Source: Gnetum montanum | Lineage: Eukaryota; Streptophyta; Gnetopsida; Gnetales; Gnetaceae | Reading direction: 5' to 3' | Assembly: GCA_015680685.1 (NCBI GenBank) | Contig: MNCI01001898.1 | Coordinates: forward strand, 229,687 to 293,686 | DNA length: 64,000 nucleotides | In this document: one piece after another, positions 46,118-57,720 of the stretch | Numbering within the stretch: position 1 is the first letter of the stretch | Layout of the letters: each line of letters opens with the position of its first letter | Notes under the pieces: generated by a model | What the model was told of the DNA's origin: nothing | Databases searched by the model: none | The model's input: only the letters and a program-made list of their open reading frames with translations | Made by a program: the position numbers and the translations under genes

Positions 46118-46700
46118 CTAGCTTTTAGTTAAGTTATTGAAAACTTTCCATGTATCAAGGAATTCTAGAATTTTATCATACCAGTTTCCCTCATGAGTCT
46201 TAAGCACACATACTTCCTCATCCCTAGCCATCAACTTGGCTAATTCGATTCCTTTAATAATTTTGTATATCTCTAATGAAAATCTAAAACCTTGAATCTT
46301 TATGAGCCACTTTCCTCTCTTCAATCCAATTTCATGTTGAGTCAAGAATTTTTTAACCATAGGCTCTATTACCATAATGTGAACTAATGAGATTTCCAAG
46401 TAATATTTGAAATGTTGAAGTGCTTTAATGACTACAAATGCTTGTTTCTCTAAGTCTGAATAATTCAGCTCTAAACTTTTCAACTGATATCCAAAAAATC
46501 TAATCGGTTCATCTTAACCTTCATCATTTTGAGTTAAAACTGTGGCAACTAAATCATTTGAAGCAAAAGCATATAACCAAAAGTCTTCCTTTAATTTTGG
46601 CTTTACCAAGTATGAAGCTTCTTGGATAGCTTTTTTGATTTTTACTAAGGCTCTATTTGATTCTAGTGTTTTCTCTACTAAAACATCTTTCTTTAGCATA
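46118..46700 (-). pseudogene. Element F RT-linked RNase H
   Basis: VKPKLKEDFWLYAFASNDLV (46550-46610) gives the first Asp region in altered form. NYSDLEKQAFVVIKALQHFK (46400-46465) gives the Glu region. VMVIEPMVKKFLTQHE-like text follows (46340-46375), where the usual V.TDH is changed to V.IEP. It follows reverse transcriptase in the same polyprotein. Confidence 0.7.
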
Positions 46701-47420
46701 TGCATCAAAGGTCTAGTAATTTTAGTAAATCTAGGGATAAATTTCTTAACGAAATTTATCTTTTCAACGAAAGATCTAAGAGACTTTTTACTTGTGGGAT
46801 GTTCAATGTCATATACTGCTTGAATTCAGAAGTTATCTATAACAACTCCTTCTTGATAGATTATATGGCCTAGTAACCTTCTAGACTTAACCCCAAAGAT
46901 ACATTTTTTTGGATTTAATGATATACCATACTCATGACATTTGTCAAAAACTTATTGGAGATGACTAATATGATCTTCCTTTCTTTTCGAAAAGATAGTA
47001 ATATCATCCAAATAGACCACAACAAAAATTTCCTATTAAACCCTTAAAGTTTAAATCCATTGCTCTTTGAAAAGTAGCTCCAGCATTTGACAATTCAAAT
47101 GGCATTCTTTGGTAAAAAAAAAATTTTCCCATTTGGTGATAAATGTCATTTTATATCTATCACCCTTATCTACCATAATCTTATTATAGCCTAAAAAACC
47201 ATCTAAGAAAGAATATACTTGACAACCTAATACTTTAATCAATATTTCATCAATTCAAGAAAGTGGATATTTATCTTTTGTTGAGGCTTCATTCAAATTT
47301 CTAAAATCCACACAAAGTCTAATATCCATTCTTCTTTCTTACTGGTACAAGGTTAGCATGCCATGTCAAATATTGAACCGGATATATGATTTGGGCTTGT
47401 AATAACTTCTTGATCTTAGC
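46700..47420 (-). pseudogene. Element F reverse transcriptase
   Basis: In order: DIRLCVDFRNLNEASTKDKY (47265-47330), VYSFLDGFLGYNKIMVDKGD (47160-47220), TFITKWE, a frameshifted fingers/palm join, and VVYLDDITIFSKRKED. The catalytic YLDD at 47003-47014 is intact. Downstream KCHEYGISLNPKKCIFG-type text continues in broken frames, and SFVEKINFVKKFIPRFTKIT lies near 46700-46770. It is better preserved than B's enzyme but has at least two frameshifts. Confidence 0.75.
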
Positions 47421-47929
47421 TTCCACAGCTAATTCAAATGATGGATTGAACTTCCTTTACTTTTTTTAACTAGCTTACAACCATCTATCAAAGGAATCTT
47501 ATGTGTTATCACATATGGTTTAAAAGTTTTAAGATCATCATAAGACCAAGCAAAATTTTTCAAATTATTTTTCAAACATAATAATATATTTTTTTGAAAA
47601 CTGAATCTTTTTCCTTTATGACATTTAACATCTTTGACATCTTAGTAGATCCGAAATTTATTGCTTCATAAGCTTGATCATCTAGATTTTGTACATCTTT
47701 TCTAGTGAGCAAATTTTTGCTAAACTCGTGTTCATAATCAATCACCTTTTTGGGAATAAAATTTGTCTTAAACCTTGATGTTATTTTAGGTATGATTTGA
47801 CTTTCAACTTCTTATTTATTTTTCATAGACGTAAGTACTTGATCATCATCTTCAAATACTTATAAATGCCTTATGTTATCTGGTACCGATGGTTTATGTT
47901 CATTCTCAATCATTGCACCCTTGTAACTT

Positions 47930-48360
47930 TTTATCTTTTTAAGATCTAATGTTGAAGCTCCCTTTGCTGAATCATCTACTATATAATTATCCTTCCTACA
48001 TATATGTTCTATTTTGTAGTGATGAAATTGATCCAACATTTTGTAGATGAGCTATTTATAAGGTCACAAGAATGAGCTTTTTACCACATAATTATCATTA
48101 ATTTGTTCACAAACTAATCTTGAGTCTCCCTTTATGATGATTTCCTTGATTCCTTTTTCCAATGCTATTTTAATTCCCATACACAAAGCTTCATATTCAG
48201 CCTTGTTGTTAATACAAGGAAAAGATAGATGAATTTTTTAAGTATTTTTGGAGAATCATCCTTTACTAGAACTACTTCAACTCCTATGCCTTTGGTATTA
48301 TAAGAACCATCAAAGTATAGTTCCCATTTGTTCTCATCTTGAGATTCTTCTTTCTCCAAG
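47930..48360 (-). pseudogene. Element F extra RNase H (RVT_3-like), upstream of RT
   Basis: It reads KWELYFDGSYNTKGIGVEVV (first Asp). After one frameshift near 48225 comes NNKAEYEALCMGIKIALEKG (Glu), then IIIKGDSRLVCEQINDNYVV (second Asp), HHYKIEHICRKDN, and IVDDSAKGAST (final Asp, where families have AD.LA). All four acidic positions are present. This is the plant/archaeal-type RNase H known as the additional domain of Tat/Ogre elements. It lies on the same strand and between protease (48690-48860) and RT (47420), which is not the usual place. Confidence 0.75.
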
Positions 48361-48689
48361 CTATCAAGTTCTTGAAGTGTGCAAATTCTAGTTTCAAAAG
48401 TTCTTATTTTAACGACTTTATTATTTCCATTTGAATTAATACTTTCATTCACCAAAGACTCACTATAAATGTGTATTTGATTCAACTCTCCTTTCCAAGG
48501 TAGCTACACATGTGAGTAATTCATTGATATGTAACTAGAGAAATTTTTACTTCAACTTCTACTCAACAAAAGATTGTGAATCTGGTATGTCTGCCACTTG
48601 AATAGTTACTCTACTTTTGATACGAAGTTCAAAAGTGATTTCTAATAAAACATTAGGTAACTAATCCACAATCTTCACTCTAATTTTAT

Positions 48690-48860
48690 CCACTTGAACA
48701 ATCTTTTTATTAGATTTTTTTGGAATCAAAACAAGTTTTTTGCATATAGACAATGGCATAATAGTAGAGGTAGCTCTAAAATCAACCAAACAATTGTGAA
48801 GATACTTGTCTTTTAACTTCATTGTCAAAAGAAAAGGAGGAGCTTCTTTGTCAAGAGTAC
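48690..48860 (-). pseudogene. Element F protease
   Basis: LLTMKLKDKYLHNCLVDFRA is followed by TSTIMPLSICKKL. The active-site D-S/T-G-A has become DFRA (48784-48795 region). The placement after gag and before the extra RNase H is as expected for a gag-pol polyprotein, apart from that extra domain. Confidence 0.7.
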
Positions 48861-48899
48861 AATCATAGATGGTTTTTATTGTCTTATCAATGTTAGATA

Positions 48900-50530
48900 C
48901 ATAGCTTAACTCTGATTCTCCAACTCTCTTTTTACCTTTAATGAACTTTAAAGCCTTTCTCTATTGATCTCCTATTTGTAACCATTGATATATACTAATA
49001 TTTACTCTATCATGTTTGAGATCCTGAATTAAATCATATTCTCCATCTCCATAAAAGCCTACTTTCTTCATTCATCTATTAAGAGCTTGATTTTGAGTAC
49101 TCCATTCTACTTGATCTTCTTTACTTTTATTTTTCTCTCTTCTACTTGGTTCAAAAATCTTTCTCTTAGTAGATGGATTAGAAATAACACTTGGGGGTCT
49201 GGAAGTAGTTAATATTTCTTTTGATCTTCGATCATACCCATTTTCCTCATTATTATTATAATCTTCAACTGATGATATATCTTCTTCAAAACTTGATATA
49301 GTAGAGGTATCACTAAATCCATTAGAGGATTTACTTGTGTAATGAACACTAGATAACTCATTATTTGATTCAATATCAATGAAGTTAGACATAACAACAT
49401 CACATTCATTCTCATCTTCTACTTACTTAGTATCTTGATGTTTATACTTTCTATTTTTCTTCTCTTTCTTGATTTTAACTTTTGCCAAAGCATTCTCTAA
49501 TTTCACCACTTTGTTGGACAAGTCTCTCATTAACTATCCTTTTTCAAATTCTTTGCTTTCTAACTATTGCTCCATTTTAACATGAGATGGTCTAGATCAT
49601 TCTTTAAGTTGAGCAAAATCTTGCATAGGGATCATCATTTCTTCTTCTTCTTTTTGAGTTGTGATAATCTCTTCATGATTCAAGTTTAGTTGTTTTTCTA
49701 GTTATGTAGCTTCACTAAAGTAGTTATTCAATGTTAGCAAGTTTGAAGTTCTTCTTAACCAAATTGAAATATTGGGGTTCACAGCCTTAAGATAAGTATC
49801 TCTACTCATTTCATTTGATGGTCTATGTTGTCTTTGAAAGAGCCCACAAATTCATTGGAATTTAATATTGAAATCTCCAGTTGACTCTTTAACTCCTTAC
49901 TTAGCTTGTACTAGTCCACGGTACAGTTGTTGTTCATTCAATTGATTGCTAAACTAAGCTAAGAAAATACTTTTCATATCATTCCAACTTATGATACTGT
50001 TGATTGGTAAGTTTAAATACCAAATCTGAGCCATATCCTTTAAATTTTCCAGAAATAATCTACAAGCTTGATCTTGATATTGAACATTTGCATGAACCAA
50101 AGCTAACTCAAACAAGTGAATGTATTCTTCAGCTAAGTAAGCTTTTTTAGGAATAAAAGGTTCACGCAAATATTTTTAAACTGCCTTAGGAATATTGTTG
50201 TAGTTTTGAAATCCTAATGGTGTAACTCTTTGCCAAGGATTTTCCATCCTATTAGAATTTCTTTTGGTTATTGAACTCTTATATTTCTTTGTCCTTCTCT
50301 TATAGAGTAATAAACCAAACAGAAGAGGTGAACTTCTTATCCTTTTAGTCTTTACTCCACTACTTGTTCCAAACTCAAAAACCTTATTTTGTTTTTCTTC
50401 TAATGAATAATCAACCTTATAATTAAGGATTTCTTTGGAACCTTTAAAATCTTCTAAACTATCAATCTATTTGTTCATTAACTCAAAATACTAGATAATC
50501 TTTTTAAGCTCTCCTAGCAACAAAAGAATT
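48900..50530 (-). pseudogene. Element F gag
   Basis: Coding text can be followed from about 50525, with Lys/Arg-rich text before a Met at 50247 (MENPWQRVTPLGFQNYNN). The gag core is KKAYLAEEYIHLFELALVHA and MAQIWYLNLPINSIISWNDM (49954-50169), the standard A..WY..LP.NSI.SW pattern. Next comes a Gln/Glu-rich helical part, then a Lys-rich KKEKKNRKYKH stretch and a Ser/Asn/Glu-rich region (49072-49392). I saw no clear zinc knuckle. Several stops are present. Confidence 0.7.
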
Positions 50531-52020
50531 GTTGGTGACTAATTGGAACTGTCAACGTTGAGTGGCCTCTGGGTCTTTTGCAACCAAGGTCATAGGAAAT
50601 GAAGGTGTTCTTCAAACAAAATTTAGGTGCTTGTTGGTCTCTAGCAACACCAAGGCCTAGATACCTCCAAATAAACTTAGTAGTTATGAAACATACTAGA
50701 CATGAGTATGCGTTTGCTATTGCGAATGTTGAAATGATTGGGTTGTTGTTGGAGATTCATATTTTGCTTAATCACTTAGTCTATATGGTCCCTATAGTAG
50801 ATTACTTATAACAAATAAAATTTTGCAAAAACGTTTGAGCACAATTCTACCAATCTACTCCTAATTTTTCCCTAGAGAGATAGTCCCACAAGAAAACTAG
50901 AAATAAAGCAAGATTCAATGAACATAGATAAAAAAAGAAAAGAAAGCAGATTTGTGTAAAATCTCAAATATTTAAACAAGATAAAGCTATTCCTAATTCA
51001 ATAACTATGAATTGTCCAAACTTCTAAAGCCCAACAAGTAATTTCATAAAAACAATCTTATTATACTACCAAAAATCTTTGTATAAACGACAAAGTACAA
51101 GTCTCTATTTTGGCTAGTTAATAGTTGTCACAAATTACATTCAATAATGCTTTCAAAAAATTTGAAAATTTCTGAATTGACGTACCAAAGCAATACAATT
51201 TAAAACAATGAAGCTATTTCAATCATCTCAAAATACCAAAGAATTTCCTAAATTCTCTATACTCAAAATAGACAATTTCATTAAGACATTACTATTAAAT
51301 TGTTATTGAGGCTTTTCAACAACATAAGCTCTTTTATGGCAAATCTTAATATGAGTCTAATATTGCACAAAAACAAAGCTATAAAAGCAACTTAGAAAAA
51401 ATCCCAAAATTAAATGCCAACCACGATACTACCTAAACTATTAGTTAAGTAATTAAAACAAAATGGGAAGAAATGAACTCACAAAATTGAAACAAAGTAG
51501 CCGAATTAATGTCTTTAGCAAGCTATCTTACAAGTAATCTTTAATTATCTTTTCCAAATTCTTCTTTTCAAAAAAGATGCTCCTTAACTCTACCCTTGAA
51601 GCCCTTTTATAGTGACTTTAGGTAGTTATAATAATCATAAAAAGTTAAGGGTATTGCAAATATCTAAGGAGATGAATTAATAACCACCTTAGAAGTTACA
51701 ACTTTCATAGGAATTTATTAGAAATTTAAGCTATGATGACCAAGTGTTTTCTTGGTAACAAATATCATGGAGATTACTATGGGAAGTTATAAAAATTAGA
51801 GAAATACATACCATAGTTGGTGAGTGTCTTTTTAGTAATGGTAAAAATATCATGAAGGTTTTTTAATTTTAATTGTAACCATCATAGAAAGTTACAATTT
51901 CCATACAAATAAAAGTCACAGCCAAAAGTCTTCTCCATATAATAAGTTGTACAAATATCCTGTAAATTCTTCTTCTCCATTTTTAATTCGAAGTGATTGA
52001 GTGTTTATTTAAGTAGAACC
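50531..52020 (-). repeat. Probable 5' LTR and leader of element F
   Basis: AT-rich, non-coding, adjoining the gag start. On the minus strand ctataaaag (51604-51612) followed by gcttcaagg is a good TATA box, and the length fits an LTR plus leader. LTR ends and primer site could not be fixed, and the 3' LTR is not in the window. Confidence 0.4.
51604..51612 (-). promoter_or_regulatory. TATA box of the probable element F LTR
   Basis: The minus strand reads ctataaaag in an AT-rich region upstream of gag. Confidence 0.4.
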
Positions 52021-52867
52021 ATATAAACATATGATTAGCGAATCAAAGAGATCAAATGCTTAGACGAAGTCTTTAGGTACCTGTGTGTAGTATCTGTCCA
52101 TCTTTCTTGTGCTTGAGACCGTGGATTGCTCTCTACTTGCCACCGACTTCTATCCGTCCAAATCATACTAATTCGGATTCCTGCTAAAATCTGGGCTCAA
52201 CGAACCGCCATAAGCCTTGGAATGGTGCTGATATATCGTTGCTCCCATGGCTGCCCACATGCCGATCTCAGTCAAACTATACACGTCGACTACCACCGCA
52301 GAGCAAAATCTTGCCACTGCGTCCGGTGGTGTTGCTGTGTAGCGCTTTGCGTTCTGTTGCTGCCGCTGCTCTTGTGTTTTTTGTTTTATCTTCCTCTGCT
52401 ATCGTCGTGAATTCAGGAGCAGTCTGTTGCGTAAACGCAGGAACAAGGACTTTATTTTTGCCGTGTGCTGCCAATGAGGATTCATAGACTGCCGCGTTGC
52501 TGCTTGATGCCAAGGATGCCCTCTTCAAAATTCGTTACAGCTATAGTAGGAGCAGCAGCGGTTAGAGCATGACTATCTGGAGTCCACGATTGGGGCTTTC
52601 ATTCATGACGAAATATAAACAGGATTTCTGCTTGTGTCCCTTCCTTGGCTTTCTTTGCGGTTGCAAAACATGAAAATATTTGAATGTGTGAATGAGATCG
52701 ATATCGTTAGTCAGATTCTCCATTGATACGACGACGCTGCCAAGAAGATTGCTACACAGAGAGCTTTGCTGCTGCCATCCGTGAACCTGTAACAGGAGTA
52801 GGAACAAAATCTTCATCTTGAAAACATCATAGGTTCAATCGTTGAAGACCCACACAGTGCTGCTGTC
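52021..52867. other. Non-repeat-like segment of more balanced composition
   Basis: Composition changes from AT-rich element F to more balanced sequence. Several reading frames (52126-52410, 52239-52487) are Cys/Leu/Val-rich and do not resemble known proteins. It may be untranslated leader or promoter of the fragment at 52868-53552. No exon is supported. Confidence 0.3.
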
Positions 52868-53552
52868 TTGGCTTCTAGTAACGTCCAATTTTTAGGACAG
52901 AGGAGTGACGATTATCGTCAGGCTAAAGACATAGGTGTAAAGATTCCCTCGGATACAGCGAAATCTTCCAAACCTGGAAAAGAGGCCACTGCCAAATCTA
53001 AAGGAAAATTGCATATCAAGGTAAAGTTGTCTTGGTTTTTGATGGAATTCCTCCTCTGATCTCCACAGGGTTTTCCTGTCTAATGAAGTTCGAGAAAACC
53101 CATCATTGTGTGCATCAAAGCAAGCTAAAACAACCAAGACAGAAGCACAAGCTCTATCCAGATCGTTGCTAATTGAAAAGACAAAAAGTGAAAAGCCTAA
53201 GCCTGTCTTTTTGGCAAAGAGCACAACCAAGTCATCTGCCAAGCAGGAGAGAGAGAAACAGGATAGAAAGAGGGTACCTGTTGCAATAACTAAGAAACAG
53301 AAATTAGAGACCCTTTCTCTCCAAGCTTCTTTCAGCTTGAAAACACAGGGATCTGAGAAAGCTGATATTACTGTTCCCCAGCCCTATGCTCTAGAAACAG
53401 GCATGCGTGCATCATCCATCGTGGAAAATCTTGGAGACATGGAAATAGTAAAGCGTGCCTTCAAGACCTTTCACCATAGCTTTTATTTAAATAAAATCCC
53501 AACATTACTTTATAAATTGTGCGCCATAAGATGGTCTAAATGTGATTTGTGA
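52868..53552 (+). pseudogene. Possible TPX2/WVD2-like protein fragment
   Basis: The first open stretch (52868-53020) reads SDTAKSSKPGKEATAKSKGK and runs to a possible donor aag|gtaaag. The second (about 53070-53552, other frame) is Lys/Ser/Glu-rich (KTKSEKPKPVFLAKSTTKSS) and contains DITVPQPYALETGMRAS. The words VPQPFALAT.KRAS occur, from memory, in plant TPX2-domain or WVD2-like microtubule-associated proteins. That one motif and the basic composition are the only basis. A 48-base candidate intron does not restore the frame, so this is a fragment or pseudogene, possibly the only host-derived coding DNA in the window. Confidence 0.35.
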
Positions 53553-53759
53553 TGACGAGTTATGTAAGCATATCCTACCTTATTTTTGTTTGCCCATTCA
53601 CATCATGATCTCATAGGTGTGATAATATTTCTCAAGTATTTTCAAGGATTGTATTTATCATTATTTTTGCACTGGTAGTATGATACCTTGGGGACTTTTT
53701 CTTTTTCTTCTGAGAAAATATTCGGGAGTATATTACTGAACAAATATAGTACAGGAAAA
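53553..53759. other. AT-rich link, nothing recognised
   Basis: This short stretch, with a T-rich tract near 53690, separates the lysine-rich fragment from the GC-rich block. Confidence 0.3.
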
Positions 53760-55440
53760 TTACAAACTATGGATCATCAACAATGGCCCTCATTGGGTGG
53801 GGAAAAGTCCCAAGCGACAAACCAATCCGACACCTCAACAGTCAAGCCAAAACCACAAACATCCCAAAAAACCCAACAAACGCTTTTGTGTGGGAAAGAA
53901 GGGGGGGGGCTTTGACAAGGACGGAGGGTGGCACCACCCACCCTTCAGGGGGACGTGCCAGAGACAGTGCAGGAAAGGGAAAAAGACGAAAACAGGTGAC
54001 AACCAGAGGGGGTGCAGGTCCGAAGCAACACCCCCCCTAGGGGTTCGTCGACAACTGATGGCGGCACAGTGTGGGCGCTCCAGCTCATGAAGGATATCGA
54101 ACGTGTTTCGCTAATCCTCCGTGTCTACGAAACTGGTGGCCTGCTCGATACCTTGCATGGCTGACTCCCGCTTGTTCTGGTCAGCCAGCGAAGTTCCCCC
54201 ACCAGGATGGAAACGCACCAAGGTCCAGTGGATGTGGCACCTGAGCTCACCCCAGGAGCTATCGCAGCTGATGCCTAGGATGAGGTAAGGGCACCGCCCC
54301 CCTCTAAGCCATTGTCGAGCACTGTGCTCGTGTGCCCGATCAAGCTATCGTTTTTGTTGCTCCTCTTCCTCTTGCATGCGGTCCTGTTCTGCCCGCTCAA
54401 CCTCTTCATGCTCCCTTTGGGCAGCTTCCTCCTGTAGCAGTTCCTCCTGCACTTGGGCCCGGATCTCATCCACTAACCGGGCATGGGCAACATCGGCCAT
54501 GAGGTCTTCCTGCCTCACCCTCTCCTGCTCCTGTTCGTAAAATTGGGCCTCCAGTCGGCCCGTGCCTGCACAAGGGCTTCATGTCATTTGGCCTTCCATT
54601 CTTGTCATTCAACCTCCCACGCTTCGGTTGCGGCCCTCTGTGTGGCCTGCCGCAACTCCTCTTCCCAATTCATGTTGTGTCCGGAGGTCTCAGGTGAGGG
54701 GGACTTCGACCCGACGAGGTTGGCAAGGGGGCACCGTTCCCGTTGGGTATGCCGCTTCCACGTGAAGGTCGATGCCGGCAGGGACTAGCGGTTCCCCTGG
54801 TTGGTCGAAGCCATAGGGCCAGCAGGGGGGCACCTTGGGATGACAACGGGTTCCCCCCCCCCCCCCCCTCTGCCCCCTACCACAAGGCTAAGATTAACCC
54901 CGAATGGTGGCCGCATCGTTTAAGTTGAAGTTCCACCAAGAAAAAATGGGGGAGGTTAACCTGGCAACCAAATTTTAGGCAACGAAGAAACGCAAAGTGT
55001 ATGCCTTGGAGCTTGGAGCCATTGCCAGATTGGACAAAACATCTATCCACCAGATCTGCCGCATGGGCCTAGAGATAGGGCAAAGAAGATCTGGGCACCT
55101 GTCGGCTTTGTGTGCATGGCACGGGCCCTTCAAAAAATAATTCCGTGTCCTGCAGACCATGTGTGGAAGGTAAGATTACCTCATTGGCAACTTGGGTCCC
55201 CAGACAGTTGGCGATTGAGGATTCCGTGATGGTAACCTCACACCCTCGGAAATAGGTCTGGTCATTGCGCTAGTTAGCGAAGAACGCATCGTCAGCCAGA
55301 TCTGGGTCCCTCACCAACCGCTATAGGGGGTCACACCAGCCGCACTGTGTCACCATCTGCCAGAGTTCTTCATCCTCCTGAAACGCGGTGTAGTCCGATT
55401 CAAACGTCAGCGTGACTTCCATTGCCGCCTCGATTTCTTT
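53760..55440 (-). pseudogene. Plant-transposon-protein-like domain with coiled coil, joined to LINE
   Basis: On the minus strand from 55434: FQEDEELWQMVTQCGW, RLVRDPDLADDAFFAN, YFRGCEVTITESSIANCLG, then in shifted frames RQIWWIDVLSNLAMAPSSK and KFGCQVNLPHFFLVEL. This order (W..l, lVr.FyAn, vRG..v..t...In..L, iW..~L.p..H, lLya, inl) is that of the 'putative plant transposon protein' domain. Further on (54290-54530) is a Glu/Gln-rich helix, ARLVDEIRAQVQEELLQEEA. Stops and frameshifts are present. The segment is GC-rich like the LINE and directly follows the LINE's last codons. Confidence 0.55.
54853..54868. repeat. Poly(C) run of 16
   Basis: Sixteen consecutive C on the + strand. Length may be uncertain in the assembly. 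Confidence 0.9.
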
Positions 55441-55900
55441 CCATGTGGGGAGAGCTTGGAAAACCAGCCACTAGGGGGTAGCCTGACCTGGTGAAAAACA
55501 GTGAGGTTTCTTACTTTCCACACTACCCATAAAAGTAGCGTGGCCCAAGGATAGCTGGTGAGGCACATCGGGGGGTCTCCCCTGCTACGAGCCACGTGGC
55601 ACGCATGTATGTGCAGTCAGAAATGAAGTGCTAGACTGTCTCAGGTTCAGCGCCGCACTGGGGACAGGTGTCGTCCTGAATGAGGTCACGTCTGCATAGA
55701 AAAGCATGCACTGGCAACGTGTCTTGCTGCATTAACCAGAGGAAGATTTTGATCTTCTCAAGGAGCCGCCCCCTCCAAATCTGCTACTAGTTGACCCCCT
55801 ACGGGTACTTGGCCATCAGCAACTTGCACGACTCGAGGTCCAACCATCCCAGTGTCTACATCGCCTGCGCGTGTCGGCAAAGCACCTACCAAGGCCTAGA
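55407..55900 (-). pseudogene. LINE zf-RVT domain and C-terminus
   Basis: IWRGRLLEKIKIFLWLMQQD, then LPVHAFLCRRDLIQDDTC and CPQCGAEPETV*HFISDC: the reverse-transcriptase zinc-binding domain (C..CG..E...H....C), with one stop in place of an expected residue before His. Then, shifted, come YPWATLLLWVVWKVRNLTVF and a stop at 55407-55409. Confidence 0.8.
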
Positions 55901-57720
55901 ATCTCGCACCCCCGTCTCCCAACATCGATACTTCGCATTCATGATGCAGATCCACTGGATCGACTCCCCACGTGGATGCGTAAAATGAAGCATCATACGT
56001 TGCTGCCCAAGCATCAGTTCATCTTCAAAAGACGAGATGCCCAACCCCTCACGTTACGGGGGCACGCAACCCATTCCCAGTTTACCAAGTGGATTTTGCC
56101 CCCTTGCCCTCCTTCCAAATGAAGCTCCTAACCAGCATGTTGATCATGTTAATGATGACGTTTGAGGGGGTGGCCATGGCCACCACAAACCGGGTAACTG
56201 CCGTGAGGATCCCCGTCACCACAAGCAGTCGCCCTTTTCGAGTCAAAAAACGATTTGCCCAGTGGCCCATTTTTCTTTCAACTTTCTCAATCAGTGGTCC
56301 CCACGACATGCTCCACCCCCATTGGTAGAGTGGAATGCCCAGGTATATGTCTTTGCCCATTCTGGGTAGGATATTTAGGACTTGCACCACTCGATTTTTA
56401 ATCTGTTCATCCACATTAACAAAATAAGCTAAAGACTTAGCCCTATTAATCTCCAGCCCTAAATCAGCTGCCAATCGGGACAAAGTGATGTTGTTGCATC
56501 GTGCTTGTGGGACCCCCGCCTGACTAAGCAGCATTGTGTCATCCACATAGTGTTCAACCTGACATTCCACCCTGGCAATGTCCAAGCCGTCCACCCCCGA
56601 TGTGCTACAATAGTTTTGCATTAGACCCATAGCAATGATGAATAGTAGGGGCGAAAGTGGGTCCCCTTGCCGTAACGTCCTCCCTGATGAGGAGAGACCC
56701 CACAGTTGTCCCCCCATGTCGAAAGAGAAACTGGCAGATGACTACATGTGAATGCAAAGCTGGATGAACTGTTGGTCAAAGCCTTTCTGTTGCATAATGG
56801 AAGTCAGGGCTTCCCAGCTGAGCATGTCGTATGCCTTGGTAATGTTGAGTTTGAGACAAAGCCTAGGGAAACCTGTAGTTCGAAGTGAGTGGAGCACCTT
56901 TGGCATGAGGAGAACCTAATCCTAGAGGGTTCGGCCCTGCACGAATCCTGCTTGGTTAATTCCCACAAGTTTAGGCATAAGTGGCACAAGCCTATGCACA
57001 AGCAATTTGGAGAAGATCCGAATAAGCACGTTGCAGACTCCGATAGGGCGAAAGTGTTCTGGGTGGTGTGCGTCTAATTGTTTTGGGATGCACACAATTT
57101 GGGAGCAATTGAGCTTCCTTCGAACCTACCTCTTGGCCAACATAAGATTGAATGTGTCTAGGATATTGGATTCCACAATATCCATGAATGTCTTAAAGAA
57201 CTCAAGGCTCCAACTGTCAGGACTAGGTGCCTTCCCTCCCGGCATGCTGTTGATGGTGGCAATGAGTTCCTGCCATGAAAAGGGGACCAACAACCACGTG
57301 TTGTCCTCCTCATTCAGCACCTATGCCACCTAGACCGAGATGGGCTTGGTAGATCACTTGGCCTAGATCCTCCCCCAGTATTGAGTCAGCTCTCTTACGA
57401 TTTGCTGCAGGTCATCAATAATCTCCCCATCCTAGTTGTGTAGACATCATGGCTGGTCCCATCCACATGTCTTAGCGATGGCAAAGAAAACGTTTGTTTG
57501 TCTATCCCCTTCTCGAAGCCATCTGACCCGGGATCGGTATCGCCAGTATGTCTCCTCTTCCAAGTCAAGGCTTTGAAGCTATTGTAGAATGTGCTGCTCC
57601 TCCTCGTGCAAGTCCTCCCTAGCCTCTTGTTTGGCCTAGATCTAACCAAGTTGATCCCGGAGCGTCCTTTGACCCATCCTAAAGGAGAATTTATCCTCCA
57701 CTAGGAGGGCCCATATGGTC
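55901..57720 (-). pseudogene. LINE reverse transcriptase
   Basis: In order: SRVRWLREGDRQTNVFF (57490-57545), INSMPGGKAPSPDSWSLEFF (57190-57260), ARR-type VCIPKQLDAHHPEHFRPIG (57035-57100), NQAGFVQGRTL (56925-56960), and then a 211-codon open frame (56082-56717). That frame contains LRQGDPLSPLLFIIAMGLMQ, VEHYVDDTMLL with YVDD at 56538-56549, GIPLYQW and RKGRLLVVTGILTA. These are the standard L1 RT blocks, and the catalytic pair is intact. Stops and shifts before this block show the copy is dead. Confidence 0.85.

Larger units (their letters stand above)
45198..52020 (-). mobile_element. Element F: minus-strand Ty3/gypsy element with extra RNase H before RT
   Basis: Read from right to left: probable 5' LTR and leader (52020-50531), gag (50530-48900), protease (48860-48600), an RNase H of the RVT_3/archaeal-like type (48360-47930), reverse transcriptase (47420-46700), RNase H (46700-46118), integrase (46100-45203), interrupted by element B and continued at 31645-31400. 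The doubled RNase H is a hallmark of the Tat/Ogre branch. There the extra domain normally follows the RT-RNase H block, whereas here it precedes RT. Frameshifts and stops are moderate and most motifs are recognisable. Confidence 0.8.

Noticed and set aside
52126-52410. 94-codon Cys/Leu-rich frame, secreted-peptide-like
   Set aside because: It has no family motif, competing frames overlap it, and it has no support as an exon.
53021-53068. 48-base intron in the TPX2-like fragment
   Set aside because: It has gt...ag borders, but its length is a multiple of three and it leads into a stop, so it does not connect the two frames.
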